A DNA stretch of 39,966 nucleotides from an uncultured Flavobacteriales bacterium. Its GTDB lineage: Bacteria > Bacteroidota > Bacteroidia > Flavobacteriales > Schleiferiaceae. Both the position numbers and the translations under genes were made by a program. Below are positions 14,613 through 23,541 of this stretch, one piece after another. The stretch lies in contig CATMQD010000007.1 of assembly GCA_950073045.1 (NCBI GenBank), forward strand, positions 1 through 39,966. Direction: 5' to 3'. The notes below the pieces were generated by a model, which ran no database searches, was not told the origin of the DNA, and saw only the letters and a list, made by a program, of their open reading frames with translations. Each line of letters starts with the position of its first letter. The first letter of the stretch is position 1.

Positions 14613-16694
14613 TTGTTGAAGAACTACTATTTACTCTGCATCTTCCTGCTTGGACTTGTTATAAGCTCTTGTAGACCAGATATCAAACCCGCTAATTGGG
14701 AGGTGGATACCTTGGTTCCTATTTTGAAGACTCGAGTTAATATGCAGGATATTACCGATCTCGACTCTAATCTCCAAAGTGCTAGCGATGGCCAGCTGCA
14801 GTTTATTTTCAGCGAAAAGCTGGCGAGCTTAAAACCAGGTGAAATTGCTCCTCCTTTTAATGAAGAGTTCGAAAATACTGCCAAGCTTACCAATATTGTG
14901 CTTGGTCGACGGGTGATTCAAAACCGGATTTCATTAGGAACCATCGCTTCTCAAATGGGATTGCAGGGCGCTTTATTAGTTGCGGCCAATGGTACTAATC
15001 AGGTAATTCCTCCTATAAACGGAGTAGGGCCTTCCAATTTTAATATTGATGCCACCGAGTATTTTCAAAGCATGACCCTTAGGGACGGATGGTTGGTATT
15101 AAGACTAGAGAATAATTTTCCAATCGACCTCACCAATTTGCAATACTCTATTCAGAATGTAAATGCTGGGAACTTCATCTTGCAAAATACAATTGCCACC
15201 TTACCGAGTGGCGCCGTGCACTATGATTCGGTACAGCTCATCAACAATTTCTTAATTGAAGGTAACCTGGTAGCTTCCCTTACTAATTTGGATTCACCAG
15301 GTAGTAATGGTAATTCAGTTTTGGTAGATACTTCCGATGCGATTGACCTTCAGGTTACCCTAGATCAGCTCGATCCCATTTCGGCTACCGCGGTTTTTCC
15401 AGCTCAAAATTTATTTGATGAAACAGCGGAAGCCTTTATTTTTCCGCCATCAGCCCTTTTAACTTCGGTACATGTGGCACAAGGAGATATTTATATGGAT
15501 GCCTACAGCACCATTAATGATAGTATTAACCTTTCTTACATTCTGCCGGAAGCGCAAAATATAAACGGCGATACCCTGCAATTTTTAAGGGTTATTCCCG
15601 CGGCACCCAATGGTTTGGTGGTTAATGAATACGTAGAAATTCCAGTAAAGAATTACAATTTGAAGCTGGAAGGCATGCCTGGTTCCACGAATATTCACAA
15701 TACTTTTTACACCACTTTTATTGGTAGTATCGATTCTACGGGACGTATTATAAATCTATCTCTACAAGATTCGGTTTTCGTGAAAACAGGTATTAAAGAT
15801 CTTATTGCCGATCGCGGTTATGGCTTTTTGGGCTACGATACTATTTATGGAGATGATAATATCACCATCGAATCTGTTTCTGAATTCTTCAGCGGAAGGG
15901 TGCAGTTAGATGATGTTCAACTGGCCGTTGAAGTAGAGAATTACATCGGTGCTCCATTTGGTTTTAAAGTTTTGGAGCTAACTACTAAAACAACCGATGA
16001 GCAGCGAAATTTAACTTGGAATCAGCTCGCTTATGAATTTAATGTTCCACGGGCTCAGGAACTTATTCCGGGTGCACAACCTGTTCCTGGGCGATTAACA
16101 GTAGATCTGGATAAGAACAGTAGTAATATTCAAGACTTATTTGAAATTCTGCCCAATGAGGTAGATTACCGCATGGAAGCCTATATGAACTCCGGCGTAC
16201 CAGCAAGCGATTTTAGTCAGTTTTTAAATACCAACTATGGCATAGAGGCTAATTTACTCGCTACCGTTCCCTTGCAATTGGGTTTAGAAGATGTGAGCTT
16301 ACAGGATACGGTAGCCTTTGATTATTCGGACTTTGATCCTGAGAAACGCATGCGCGGTGGTGACCTTATTCTTAAAGCGAAAAATAGTTTCCCCTTTGAT
16401 TGTCGCGTAGATATTATTCTCTTGAACAACGGATATGAGCCTTTAGACACATTAAGTATTAATGATTGGATTGCAGCGGCTGAGGTAGATGCCAACCAAC
16501 GCAGTATTGGTGAGAAAGAAAGCAGCGTGAAGTTTCCAATTTTTAATGAAAAGCTTTTGACTTTGCAAAACACCGGCTATATGATTTTTAAAAGCAGTTT
16601 CCGCACAGACCCCCAAAGTGGACTGGTAAAAATCTATTCCGATAATTACCTGGATCTGCAGATGATTGCCGATTTCAGAATAGCAACCGACTAA
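14613..16694 (+). CDS. Large hypothetical lipoprotein, probable TTG start
   Basis: The track start at 14490 lies inside hutI. The two consecutive TTG codons at 14613/14616 give MLKNYYLLCIFLLGLVISSCRPDIK, a textbook lipoprotein signal (ISSC, Cys20), and leave a sensible divergent gap to hutI; the ATG at 14523 would place about 30 odd residues before the signal. The mature protein of about 670 residues begins NWEVDTLVPILKTRVNMQDITDLDSN, a start I associate with conserved Bacteroidota lipoproteins of unknown function, and continues as repeated beta-rich segments (for example SLQDTVAFDYSDFDPEKRMRGGDLILKAKNSFPFDC). The next gene, an outer-membrane barrel, starts 5 bases after the stop, so the two probably assemble together. 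Confidence 0.75.
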   Translation: MLKNYYLLCIFLLGLVISSCRPDIKPANWEVDTLVPILKTRVNMQDITDLDSNLQSASDGQLQFIFSEKLASLKPGEIAPPFNEEFENTAKLTNIVLGRRVIQNRISLGTIASQMGLQGALLVAANGTNQVIPPINGVGPSNFNIDATEYFQSMTLRDGWLVLRLENNFPIDLTNLQYSIQNVNAGNFILQNTIATLPSGAVHYDSVQLINNFLIEGNLVASLTNLDSPGSNGNSVLVDTSDAIDLQVTLDQLDPISATAVFPAQNLFDETAEAFIFPPSALLTSVHVAQGDIYMDAYSTINDSINLSYILPEAQNINGDTLQFLRVIPAAPNGLVVNEYVEIPVKNYNLKLEGMPGSTNIHNTFYTTFIGSIDSTGRIINLSLQDSVFVKTGIKDLIADRGYGFLGYDTIYGDDNITIESVSEFFSGRVQLDDVQLAVEVENYIGAPFGFKVLELTTKTTDEQRNLTWNQLAYEFNVPRAQELIPGAQPVPGRLTVDLDKNSSNIQDLFEILPNEVDYRMEAYMNSGVPASDFSQFLNTNYGIEANLLATVPLQLGLEDVSLQDTVAFDYSDFDPEKRMRGGDLILKAKNSFPFDCRVDIILLNNGYEPLDTLSINDWIAAAEVDANQRSIGEKESSVKFPIFNEKLLTLQNTGYMIFKSSFRTDPQSGLVKIYSDNYLDLQMIADFRIATD

Positions 16695-16699
16695 AGAGA

Positions 16700-17944
16700 A
16701 TGAGAAAATTCTTTGCAAGCCTATTTATTTTAGGAGCCACCCTCGCTATGGCTCAAGAAAGTGATACCACCGAAATTAATATACCTAGGAATCCACGTTT
16801 TGGCGAGTATAATCGACCCTTTCTCGAACTTAATACCGAGTTTGGCGCAGCTAGCCGACAATGGTCGACCAATCAAATGGTGGATTTCTTTTACGGTGAT
16901 TTTATAGATGAAAATCAAAAGGCCGCCATGATGGATAAAAGTCCCAATGGCTTAGCCCTAGCCGCGGTGCAAAATTGGGAAATCCGCTTTGTTTATTCTG
17001 GGCATTTTAAAACTAGAATGCTTCCACTGCCCGCACGTTCCATTTATATGTACAATCGCTATTATACCAATCTCACCATGCCAAGCGATTTGGTGGGCTT
17101 GTTTTTATACGGTAATAAAGGTACCGCTGGGCAAGCGCAGAATATTGGTGACTTTTCATATCAATCATGGTTTTATTCGGGTATCGGACATCAAATGACT
17201 TTTATGGCGGATACCTTCCCAGTTTCCTTGGGGGTTTCTTTGGTGGCCATTCATAATTTAACCAAATACCAAGTAGAAAGCGGTAGCTTATACACCCAGC
17301 CAGATGGTTCTGCCATTGAGTTTAACGGTCAATATGACTTTGGAGAAACTACTTCCCCTAACAGTTACAGTATAAGCGGCTGGGGATTAGCGGTTAATTT
17401 GGAAACCGCCGAAGAAATGGGAAAGCATAAAATCCGATTGGGGGTTTATGATTTCGGCTTGGCTTATATGAGCAACTGGGAACGAATTCAAAGGGATTCA
17501 TCCTTTGTATTTGAAGGCTTAGATGTAGGTTCGGTGTTTACCTTGGAGGAAGAAGGATTTAACTCCCTTGTAGATTCTTTACAAGCCGGTGTAGTTGGAC
17601 AAAGCCAAATGGGAAGTTGGCAAGCCTTACCCTTTAACCTAAAAGCCTATTATTCTTACCAGTTTTTAGATCGTCATTTTGCCTTTATGGAGATGCAATA
17701 TTTGCATTTACCTCAATACCGTTTAAGAGCTGCCTTGGGTTATGGTTACGAATGGGAGAACTTTGAAGCTCGCGGTGGCTTTGGTTATGGCGGCTTTAAT
17801 GCCTATAGTTTTAATCTCTCTTTAAACTGGAAGCTAAATCGCTATTTACGTTTACAAGGTGGACTCACAAATTTATTTGGAGTAGTAAGTCCAGCTTGGT
17901 CGGGCGGATCAATTGGTAACTTTGCCATTCGCTATTACTTTTAA
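16700..17944 (+). CDS. DUF5723-like outer-membrane beta-barrel protein
   Basis: The 414-residue protein has a Sec signal (MRKFFASLFILGATLAMAQ) and alternating aromatic/polar strands through its length (WEIRFVYSGHFKTRML, HQMTFMADTFPVSLGVSLVAIHNL, HFAFMEMQYLHLPQYRLRAALGYGYEW), ending in GNFAIRYYF with the terminal Phe typical of BAM-assembled barrels. The pattern fits DUF5723 family proteins of Bacteroidota, whose function is unknown. It lies between a large lipoprotein and a solute-binding lipoprotein, with 5-base and overlapping junctions, arguing for one envelope assembly. Confidence 0.75.
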   Translation: MRKFFASLFILGATLAMAQESDTTEINIPRNPRFGEYNRPFLELNTEFGAASRQWSTNQMVDFFYGDFIDENQKAAMMDKSPNGLALAAVQNWEIRFVYSGHFKTRMLPLPARSIYMYNRYYTNLTMPSDLVGLFLYGNKGTAGQAQNIGDFSYQSWFYSGIGHQMTFMADTFPVSLGVSLVAIHNLTKYQVESGSLYTQPDGSAIEFNGQYDFGETTSPNSYSISGWGLAVNLETAEEMGKHKIRLGVYDFGLAYMSNWERIQRDSSFVFEGLDVGSVFTLEEEGFNSLVDSLQAGVVGQSQMGSWQALPFNLKAYYSYQFLDRHFAFMEMQYLHLPQYRLRAALGYGYEWENFEARGGFGYGGFNAYSFNLSLNWKLNRYLRLQGGLTNLFGVVSPAWSGGSIGNFAIRYYF

Positions 17945-19554
17945 TGAGGCTACTTAAACTTTTAATCTTTTCGGTTTTTTTTATTTCCTGCTCGGGTCCA
18001 CCAAAACGCGATCCTAGCACTGTATTTCGCTATAACGAAGCAGCGGGAATAAGTAGTTTAGATCCGGCTTTTGCCCGAAATCAAGCAAATATTTGGGCTT
18101 GTCACCAGCTATTTAATGGATTGGTGCGCATGGATGACCAATTAAAAGTACAGCCTGATTTAGCAAAGTCATGGGAAATATTGGATAGTGGCAAGCTGTA
18201 CCGTTTTCACTTGCGTGATGATATCCGTTTCCATAAGGATGCCTGCTTTGGAAAGGATAGCAGTCGTACTTTAAAAGCCAACGATGTTCTTTATTCCCTA
18301 AATCGTTTACGAGATCCTAATCTTGCGGCACCTGGTGCTTGGGTTTTAAATAATGTGGCGGATATTAAAGTGATTTCGGATGAAATAATTGAAATCCATC
18401 TTAAAGAAGCTTTTGCTCCCTTTTTAGGAATCCTCAGTATGAAGTATTGTTCCATAATTCCAAAGGAAGCAGTGGATCATTATGGTAGTGAGTTTAGCCA
18501 ACATCCTGTTGGTACTGGTCCTTACAAATATCAGCTTTGGCTAGAAAATGAAAAGCTGGTTTTACGTCGTAACCCATTGTATTTTAAGTTTGATGAGGAT
18601 GGCCAGCGTTTGCCCTATTTAAAGGCGGTAGCGGTAGATTTCATCAGCGATAAGCAAAGTGCCTTTTTGGAATTTTTAAAAGGGAACTTAGATTTCCTAT
18701 CGGGATTGGATGCCAGCTATAAAGATGAGCTCCTAGATGCAGAGGGGAAATTACAGCCTAAGTATAAAGAGCGATTTGAATTATACCGACAGGCTTATTT
18801 AAATACCGAGTACTTAGCCTTTTTAAATGATCCTGATGCAGGCTTAACGGAAACTAGGTATTGGCAGATTAAAGAAATACGGCAGGCTATCAATTATTGT
18901 TTCGATCGAGCCAAAATGATTCGTTTTTTACGCAATAATGTGGGTACTCCTGCAGAGCAAGGAATGATTCCTAAAGGATTACCAGCTTACGATTCATTAG
19001 CCAATTATGGTTATCATTATAATCCCGAAAAAACTGATTCACTTTTAGCAGCGGCCGGATATCCTAAAGGTAAAGGACTCCCCACTTTACGCTTGCAAAC
19101 CAATAGTAGTTATTTAGATCTCTGCGAATACCTTCAGGCGGAAGCCGCAAAACATGGTATTCCCTTAAAAGTAGAGTTAGCGCCGCCTAGTACCTTGAGG
19201 CAGGCAATGGCTACCGGCAAAAGTCCCTTCTTTAGAGCCAGCTGGATTGCCGACTATCCCGATGCAGAAAATTACTTATCTCTATTTTACAGCGAGAATA
19301 AAGCACCTAATGGACCGAATTACAGTCGATTCGATAATACCCAGTTTGATGCTTGGTACGAACAGGCTAATACCACTGCTAATGATAGTTTACGCTTAAG
19401 TCTATATCGTAGAATGGACTCTTTAGTGATGGCTGAAGCACCGATTGTTCCCCTTTACTATGATCAAGTTTTACGTTTTTACCCAAAAACAATAAGTGGT
19501 TTAGGGGGAAATGCCTTAAATCTCCTGGATTTAAGTGAGGTTCGTAAAGACTAG
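17944..19554 (+). CDS. Peptide/nickel-type ABC solute-binding lipoprotein (SBP family 5)
   Basis: The start ATG shares its first base with the TAA of the barrel gene (taatg). The 536-residue protein has a lipoprotein signal (LLIFSVFFISCSG, Cys16) and a complete family 5 binding-protein core: GISSLDPAFARNQANIWACHQLFNGLVRMDD, LAKSWEILDSGKLYRFHLRDDIRFHKDA, ANDVLYSLNRLRDP, VGTGPYKYQLW, then the lobe-two pattern IKEIRQAINYCFDRAKMIRFLRNNVGTPAEQGMIPKG and RASWIADYPDAENYLSLFYS. Such proteins bind oligopeptides, nickel or similar ligands and hand them to an ABC permease. No permease or ATPase gene is near, so the ligand and transporter are unknown. Confidence 0.9.
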   Translation: MRLLKLLIFSVFFISCSGPPKRDPSTVFRYNEAAGISSLDPAFARNQANIWACHQLFNGLVRMDDQLKVQPDLAKSWEILDSGKLYRFHLRDDIRFHKDACFGKDSSRTLKANDVLYSLNRLRDPNLAAPGAWVLNNVADIKVISDEIIEIHLKEAFAPFLGILSMKYCSIIPKEAVDHYGSEFSQHPVGTGPYKYQLWLENEKLVLRRNPLYFKFDEDGQRLPYLKAVAVDFISDKQSAFLEFLKGNLDFLSGLDASYKDELLDAEGKLQPKYKERFELYRQAYLNTEYLAFLNDPDAGLTETRYWQIKEIRQAINYCFDRAKMIRFLRNNVGTPAEQGMIPKGLPAYDSLANYGYHYNPEKTDSLLAAAGYPKGKGLPTLRLQTNSSYLDLCEYLQAEAAKHGIPLKVELAPPSTLRQAMATGKSPFFRASWIADYPDAENYLSLFYSENKAPNGPNYSRFDNTQFDAWYEQANTTANDSLRLSLYRRMDSLVMAEAPIVPLYYDQVLRFYPKTISGLGGNALNLLDLSEVRKD

Positions 19555-19770
19555 GTGTCGGTTTAAGCTCTCGCGGTCAATGGATTGGATGTTAATGTGA
19601 ACGGCTTAACCTTTTGTTAATCTGTTTTGTAAGTCAGGTCCTTTCAGTTTAAATTTCAGCTCTTTATTTTCGGCTCACCTTTCGGGATCATTCTTATTGA
19701 TTTCTACAGCCACAGGCTATCGGCCCCCGGATTCCTTGCAATCGGGTCATTTTGAAATCGCTGATCCCTG

Positions 19771-19787
19771 AGACCCAGAATGGGTCT
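19771..19787. promoter_or_regulatory. Short hairpin over the alternative kamA-like start
   Basis: AGACCCA-GAA-TGGGTCT is a perfect 7-bp stem with a 3-base loop. It covers the ATG at 19780 proposed by the ORF track, which favours the in-frame ATG at 19816. The remaining spacer from 19555 holds no gene that I can see; GAATTTTG at about 19790 is one mismatch from the TAnnTTTG box. Confidence 0.35.
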
Positions 19788-19815
19788 TCGAATTTTGGAC
19801 CGAGTTATTAACAGT

Positions 19816-21135
19816 ATGGACATTAGTGCACCGAAGTTTCAGGTATATTCTCTCAATAACTTCCTAAAGATTCCACAGGTAGAAAGATACCTAAGCAAGG
19901 AGCAAATTAGGAATATTCAAACCGTAGGAAATGTTCTGCCATTTAAGGTGAATAACTATGTGATAGACGAACTAATTGATTGGGAGAATGTTCCAAATGA
20001 TCCTATCTTCAAGCTTACTTTTCCTCAGGTAGAAATGCTCTCTAAGCCTCATTACTCTAAAATGGAGTCGGCCTTAATGCAAGAGCTTCCTCGTGCCGAG
20101 TTAAAGAAGGTGGCGAATGATATTCGATTAGAACTTAATCCACATCCAGCAGGACAAAAGAGTAATATTCCTGAATTAGACGGCGACAAACTCACGGGTA
20201 TCCAACATAAGTATCGGGAGACGCTATTGTTCTTCCCAAGTAATAGTCAGACTTGCCATGCTTACTGCACTTTTTGTTTCCGTTGGCCACAATTTGTAGG
20301 CATGGATGAGCTAAAGTTTGCCATGAAAGAAACGGATTTACTGGTTAAATACTTACAGCGTAATCCGGAAGTAACCGATGTTCTCTTTACTGGAGGTGAT
20401 CCGATGATTATGAAGACCAATAAATTTGAACAGTATATTAATCCACTTTTAGAAAGTGAAATTCCGAATCTCCAAACTATTCGAATCGGCTCTAAAGCAT
20501 TGGGATATTGGCCCTACCGATTTATTACCGATAATGATGCGGATGATATGCTACGGCTGTTCGAGAGGGTAACCAAAAGTGGAAAGCAATTGGCCTTTAT
20601 GGCCCATTTTAATAATGTTCAAGAATTACGGACTCCTGCGGTAGAACGCGCTATGCAGCGAATTATAGATACCGGAGCAGTAATTCGCACCCAGTCGCCT
20701 ATTATGAATCATATTAATAATAGTGCTGAAGATTGGGCGCAGATGTGGCGTAAGCAGGTAAAGCTAGGTGCCATACCTTATTATATGTTTATGGCTCGCG
20801 ATACCGGAGCTCAAGATTACTTTGCGGTAAGCATAGAAGAAGCTTGGAATGTCTTTAAGAGTGCCTATAATCAGGTAAGTGGCATTGCGCGTACCGTTCG
20901 GGGACCTAGCATGTCTGCTGCACCAGGCAAAGTTCAAATCTTAGGTATTAATGAGATTAATGGAGAAAAGGTGATGGTCTTGCGCTTTTTGCAAGGAAGA
21001 AACCCAGACTGGGTGGCCAGACCATTTTTTGCAAAATATAATCCTGAGGCTATTTGGTTGGATGATTTAGAGCCTTTTGGTGATGAGGAGCATTTTTTCT
21101 TTGAAAAGGAATATGCCGAAATGCCCTTTGTTTAA
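19816..21135 (+). CDS. KamA-family radical SAM protein (lysine 2,3-aminomutase-like)
   Basis: I choose ATG 19816 (MDISAPKFQVYSLNNF), giving 439 residues, because relatives begin with a similar KFQVY..LNNFLKIPQ phrase and the earlier ATG at 19780 lies in a hairpin. The radical SAM cluster motif is CHAYCTFCF (Cys near 147, 151, 154), followed by VLFTGGDPMIM for SAM binding. The C-terminal RGPSMSAAPGKVQILG contains a Lys that could correspond to the PLP-binding Lys of lysine 2,3-aminomutase. The family moves an amino group between adjacent carbons, but this branch (with CHAYCTFCFRWPQF) is divergent from true KamA, so substrate is open. Monocistronic. Confidence 0.85.
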   Translation: MDISAPKFQVYSLNNFLKIPQVERYLSKEQIRNIQTVGNVLPFKVNNYVIDELIDWENVPNDPIFKLTFPQVEMLSKPHYSKMESALMQELPRAELKKVANDIRLELNPHPAGQKSNIPELDGDKLTGIQHKYRETLLFFPSNSQTCHAYCTFCFRWPQFVGMDELKFAMKETDLLVKYLQRNPEVTDVLFTGGDPMIMKTNKFEQYINPLLESEIPNLQTIRIGSKALGYWPYRFITDNDADDMLRLFERVTKSGKQLAFMAHFNNVQELRTPAVERAMQRIIDTGAVIRTQSPIMNHINNSAEDWAQMWRKQVKLGAIPYYMFMARDTGAQDYFAVSIEEAWNVFKSAYNQVSGIARTVRGPSMSAAPGKVQILGINEINGEKVMVLRFLQGRNPDWVARPFFAKYNPEAIWLDDLEPFGDEEHFFFEKEYAEMPFV

Positions 21136-21391
21136 GCAGTTTTCATTTCTTCTAATGCTTGTCGCCACATAATTAAATATGGCGTTAAAAAGAGCAGCCC
21201 CCCTTAGATAAAGAGTCACCAGTGTGTAACTGTATATGCTAGGGTAATCCTAGCTCGAAGAAATTAAGTTTTATTAAGCAGCAGATTCAAATCTGGCGAT
21301 TAGATACCGGTGTCTTTTTTATTTGCTAATTAAGGGCCTTAAGGCAGAAGCATAATCTTAAAGGATTATTTTGCAAGAAAATCGATAACCT

Positions 21392-22003
21392 GTGATTATT
21401 CCTTCGGGCTTCCGTCGCTTGATTCTTAGCGAAAAAATTGACGAAACTATTTGCTGTCCGCACTGCAATTCTACTTATGGTGCAAGAATTGAGGTTAGTC
21501 GAATGCATTTTCATGTTTTTTGGATTCCAACTTTAGCCTATCGTAAGCGATTACGGATTTACTGTATAGAATGCCAGAAAAAAATTAAGCTAAAGACTTT
21601 AAGAGACTCTCAGCAGATACCCATTTTAAACCTGCGCAGCAAAGCACGTGGTCCTTGGTGGCAGTTTACAGGCTCATTTATTTTGTTGGGACTTACAGCT
21701 ATAATCCTCGTATTTATGAATTTGGGTGAAACAGCTACTGCTGTAGAACTAAGCTACGAAGATCCTAATGTTGGTGATCGATTGATTTATAAAGTATCGG
21801 AAGGAAAGTACTCTTCCTATTTAGTTGAGGGTATTGAATCTGATACCTTGAAACTTCGCAGGAATCTAATCTCCAGTGATAAAAAGTATTATATCAATGA
21901 TTTACTGGAAGGTGAAAAGCTGGATAGCATCATTGTAAAATTAAGTTTGAAGGATTTAAAGCAATTACGTGAAGAAGGTATTTTTTATGCCTCTCGCCCT
22001 TAA
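21392..22003 (+). CDS. Zinc-ribbon membrane protein, GTG start
   Basis: An in-frame stop at 21386 forces a start at the GTG at 21392 (MIIPSGFRRLILSEKID). Residues about 20-65 form a zinc ribbon with two CxxC knuckles (CPHC and CIEC) around the phrase MHFHVFWIPTLAYRKRLRIY; this matches a common Bacteroidota zinc-ribbon family in which 'HvFWIP' follows the first knuckle. A transmembrane helix follows (WWQFTGSFILLGLTAIILVFMNLG), then an extracytoplasmic tail of about 85 residues (YEDPNVGDRLIYKVSEGKYSSYLVEGIESDTLKLRRN). Function unknown. Confidence 0.7.
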   Translation: MIIPSGFRRLILSEKIDETICCPHCNSTYGARIEVSRMHFHVFWIPTLAYRKRLRIYCIECQKKIKLKTLRDSQQIPILNLRSKARGPWWQFTGSFILLGLTAIILVFMNLGETATAVELSYEDPNVGDRLIYKVSEGKYSSYLVEGIESDTLKLRRNLISSDKKYYINDLLEGEKLDSIIVKLSLKDLKQLREEGIFYASRP

Positions 22004-22014
22004 TTGGCCTTTCC

Positions 22015-22042
22015 AGGATTTAAGTCTATATTGCTAAATCCT
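22015..22042. terminator. Hairpin between convergent genes
   Basis: AGGATTTA (22015-22022) and TAAATCCT (22035-22042) form an 8-bp stem with a 12-base loop in the 42-base gap between the zinc-ribbon gene and nhaC. No long T run follows on either strand, so it is only a possible shared transcript end. Confidence 0.35.
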
Positions 22043-22045
22043 AAT

Positions 22046-23497
22046 CTAGTTCTCGCTTTTCTCAGCCTTTAACTTTCGAATCTTCAAATCAAAGCCCGCT
22101 ACTATTAAGGTTATTATTGGACTTAGATAATTAAAGAAAGCATAAGGAAGGTAAGCCATAACACTAACTCCTAGAACACTACTTTGGTAAGCGCCGCAGG
22201 TATTATGGGGAATAAGCACTGAGGTTACGGTGCCGCTATCTTCTAGGGTTCTACTTAAATTTTCAGGGGCTAAGCCTTGCTTTTTATAAGCATCCGAAAA
22301 CATTCTTCCGGGAACTACAATTGCCAAATATTGATCGCTGGCGGTAATGTTTACCGCTAAACAAGTGCTTACAGTAGTAGCTACCAGGGAGAAGGTTCCT
22401 TTGGCTAAACTTAAAAGAGCAGCGGAAATGGCTTTCAAGAAACCACAAGCTTCCATGGCCCCGCCAAATATCATGGCCGCTACAATTAGCCAAACCGTTT
22501 TTAGCATACCATACATTCCAGAAGAGTTTAATAATTCGGCGAGAATAGGATGTTCTGCCGGAATGCTAACATCTACTGTAAGGGCATTCATTAAAACTTT
22601 ATAGATGCCCACAAAGCCGCTATCTCCAAGATCGGTGGCTAGCTTACTTACCAAATCGTATTGGAAGATTAAAGCAGCGGCAATTCCAGCTAAGGCACCA
22701 ACTAAAATCGCCGGTAAGGCCGGTACTTTACGCACAATTAAAAAGATTACGAGGGCTGGAACTAGGAAGAGCCACGGACTTAAATTAAAGGTACTTAGTA
22801 GTTCTGCATTTAAAGCAGAGGTATCTTCTACTACCGCCGAACCTGTGTTCCAAAATCCTAAGGCAAAAAATAAAATAAGGGCAATAACAAAAGAAGGAAT
22901 GGTAGTGTAAAGCATGTAGCGAATATGGGTGAATAAATCGCTTCCGGCCATGGCTGGCGCCAGATTAGTGGTGTCGGAAAGGGGAGAGAGTTTATCACCG
23001 AAATAAGCTCCGGAGATTACCGCACCGGCTACCATGGCCTCATTTAAACCCAAAGCTCTACCAATGCCAATTAATGCTAAACCTACCGTGGCAGTGGTGC
23101 TCCAACTACTGCCGGTGGCTAAAGATATTATCGCACAAATAATGGCTGTGGCTGGTAAAAAGTAGGAAGCATCTAAAATTTGAAGTCCATAATAAATCAT
23201 GGCTGGAACAATGCCGCTTATCATCCAAGCTCCAGCAAGAGCACCAATGAGCAATAAAATGATTAAAGCTCCTACGGTTTGTTTAATAGAGTCGGCTATA
23301 CCTTCTAAAATATCTTTCCAAGGAATTCCTCGCCTAATACCAATTAAAGCAGCTACCGCTCCGCTTACCATCAATATAAATTGATTGGAACCATCTGGGG
23401 CACTCTTGCCATAGGCGTATAGAACATTGAAAAGTAAAAGTGCGATGAGCACAAAAACGGGAATTAGGGCAATGCCCAGCGGTGTTTTTTTCTCCAT
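22046..23497 (-). CDS. nhaC: Na+/H+ antiporter NhaC family
   Basis: The 483-residue protein has about 11-12 hydrophobic segments and family-typical phrases: MVSGAVAALIGIRRGIPWKDILEGIADSI, ALIILLLIGALAGAWMISGIVPAMIYYGLQIL, LATGSSWSTTATVGLALIGIGRALGL, AGAVISGAYFGDKLSPLSDTTNLAPAMAG and SRTLEDSGTVTSVLIPHNTCGAYQSSVLGV. It exchanges sodium for protons across the inner membrane. It follows maf at the end of the DUF2520-HAD-UbiA-maf group with a 44-base gap, so it may share the transcript or have its own promoter. Confidence 0.92.
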   Translation of the reverse strand: MEKKTPLGIALIPVFVLIALLLFNVLYAYGKSAPDGSNQFILMVSGAVAALIGIRRGIPWKDILEGIADSIKQTVGALIILLLIGALAGAWMISGIVPAMIYYGLQILDASYFLPATAIICAIISLATGSSWSTTATVGLALIGIGRALGLNEAMVAGAVISGAYFGDKLSPLSDTTNLAPAMAGSDLFTHIRYMLYTTIPSFVIALILFFALGFWNTGSAVVEDTSALNAELLSTFNLSPWLFLVPALVIFLIVRKVPALPAILVGALAGIAAALIFQYDLVSKLATDLGDSGFVGIYKVLMNALTVDVSIPAEHPILAELLNSSGMYGMLKTVWLIVAAMIFGGAMEACGFLKAISAALLSLAKGTFSLVATTVSTCLAVNITASDQYLAIVVPGRMFSDAYKKQGLAPENLSRTLEDSGTVTSVLIPHNTCGAYQSSVLGVSVMAYLPYAFFNYLSPIITLIVAGFDLKIRKLKAEKSEN

Positions 23498-23541
23498 AGT
23501 GCTTTAAAGCCCCCGATAATACGAAAAAAAGAGGGAGCCTG

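Noticed and set aside
21270-21320. T-loop-like sequence (gattcaaatc) suggesting a tRNA
   Set aside because: The flanking bases do not form a proper five-pair T-arm, and no anticodon or acceptor stem can be drawn around it.
22284-23384. Several ORFs on both strands inside nhaC
   Set aside because: They are low-complexity frame shadows of nhaC with no start context or domain.
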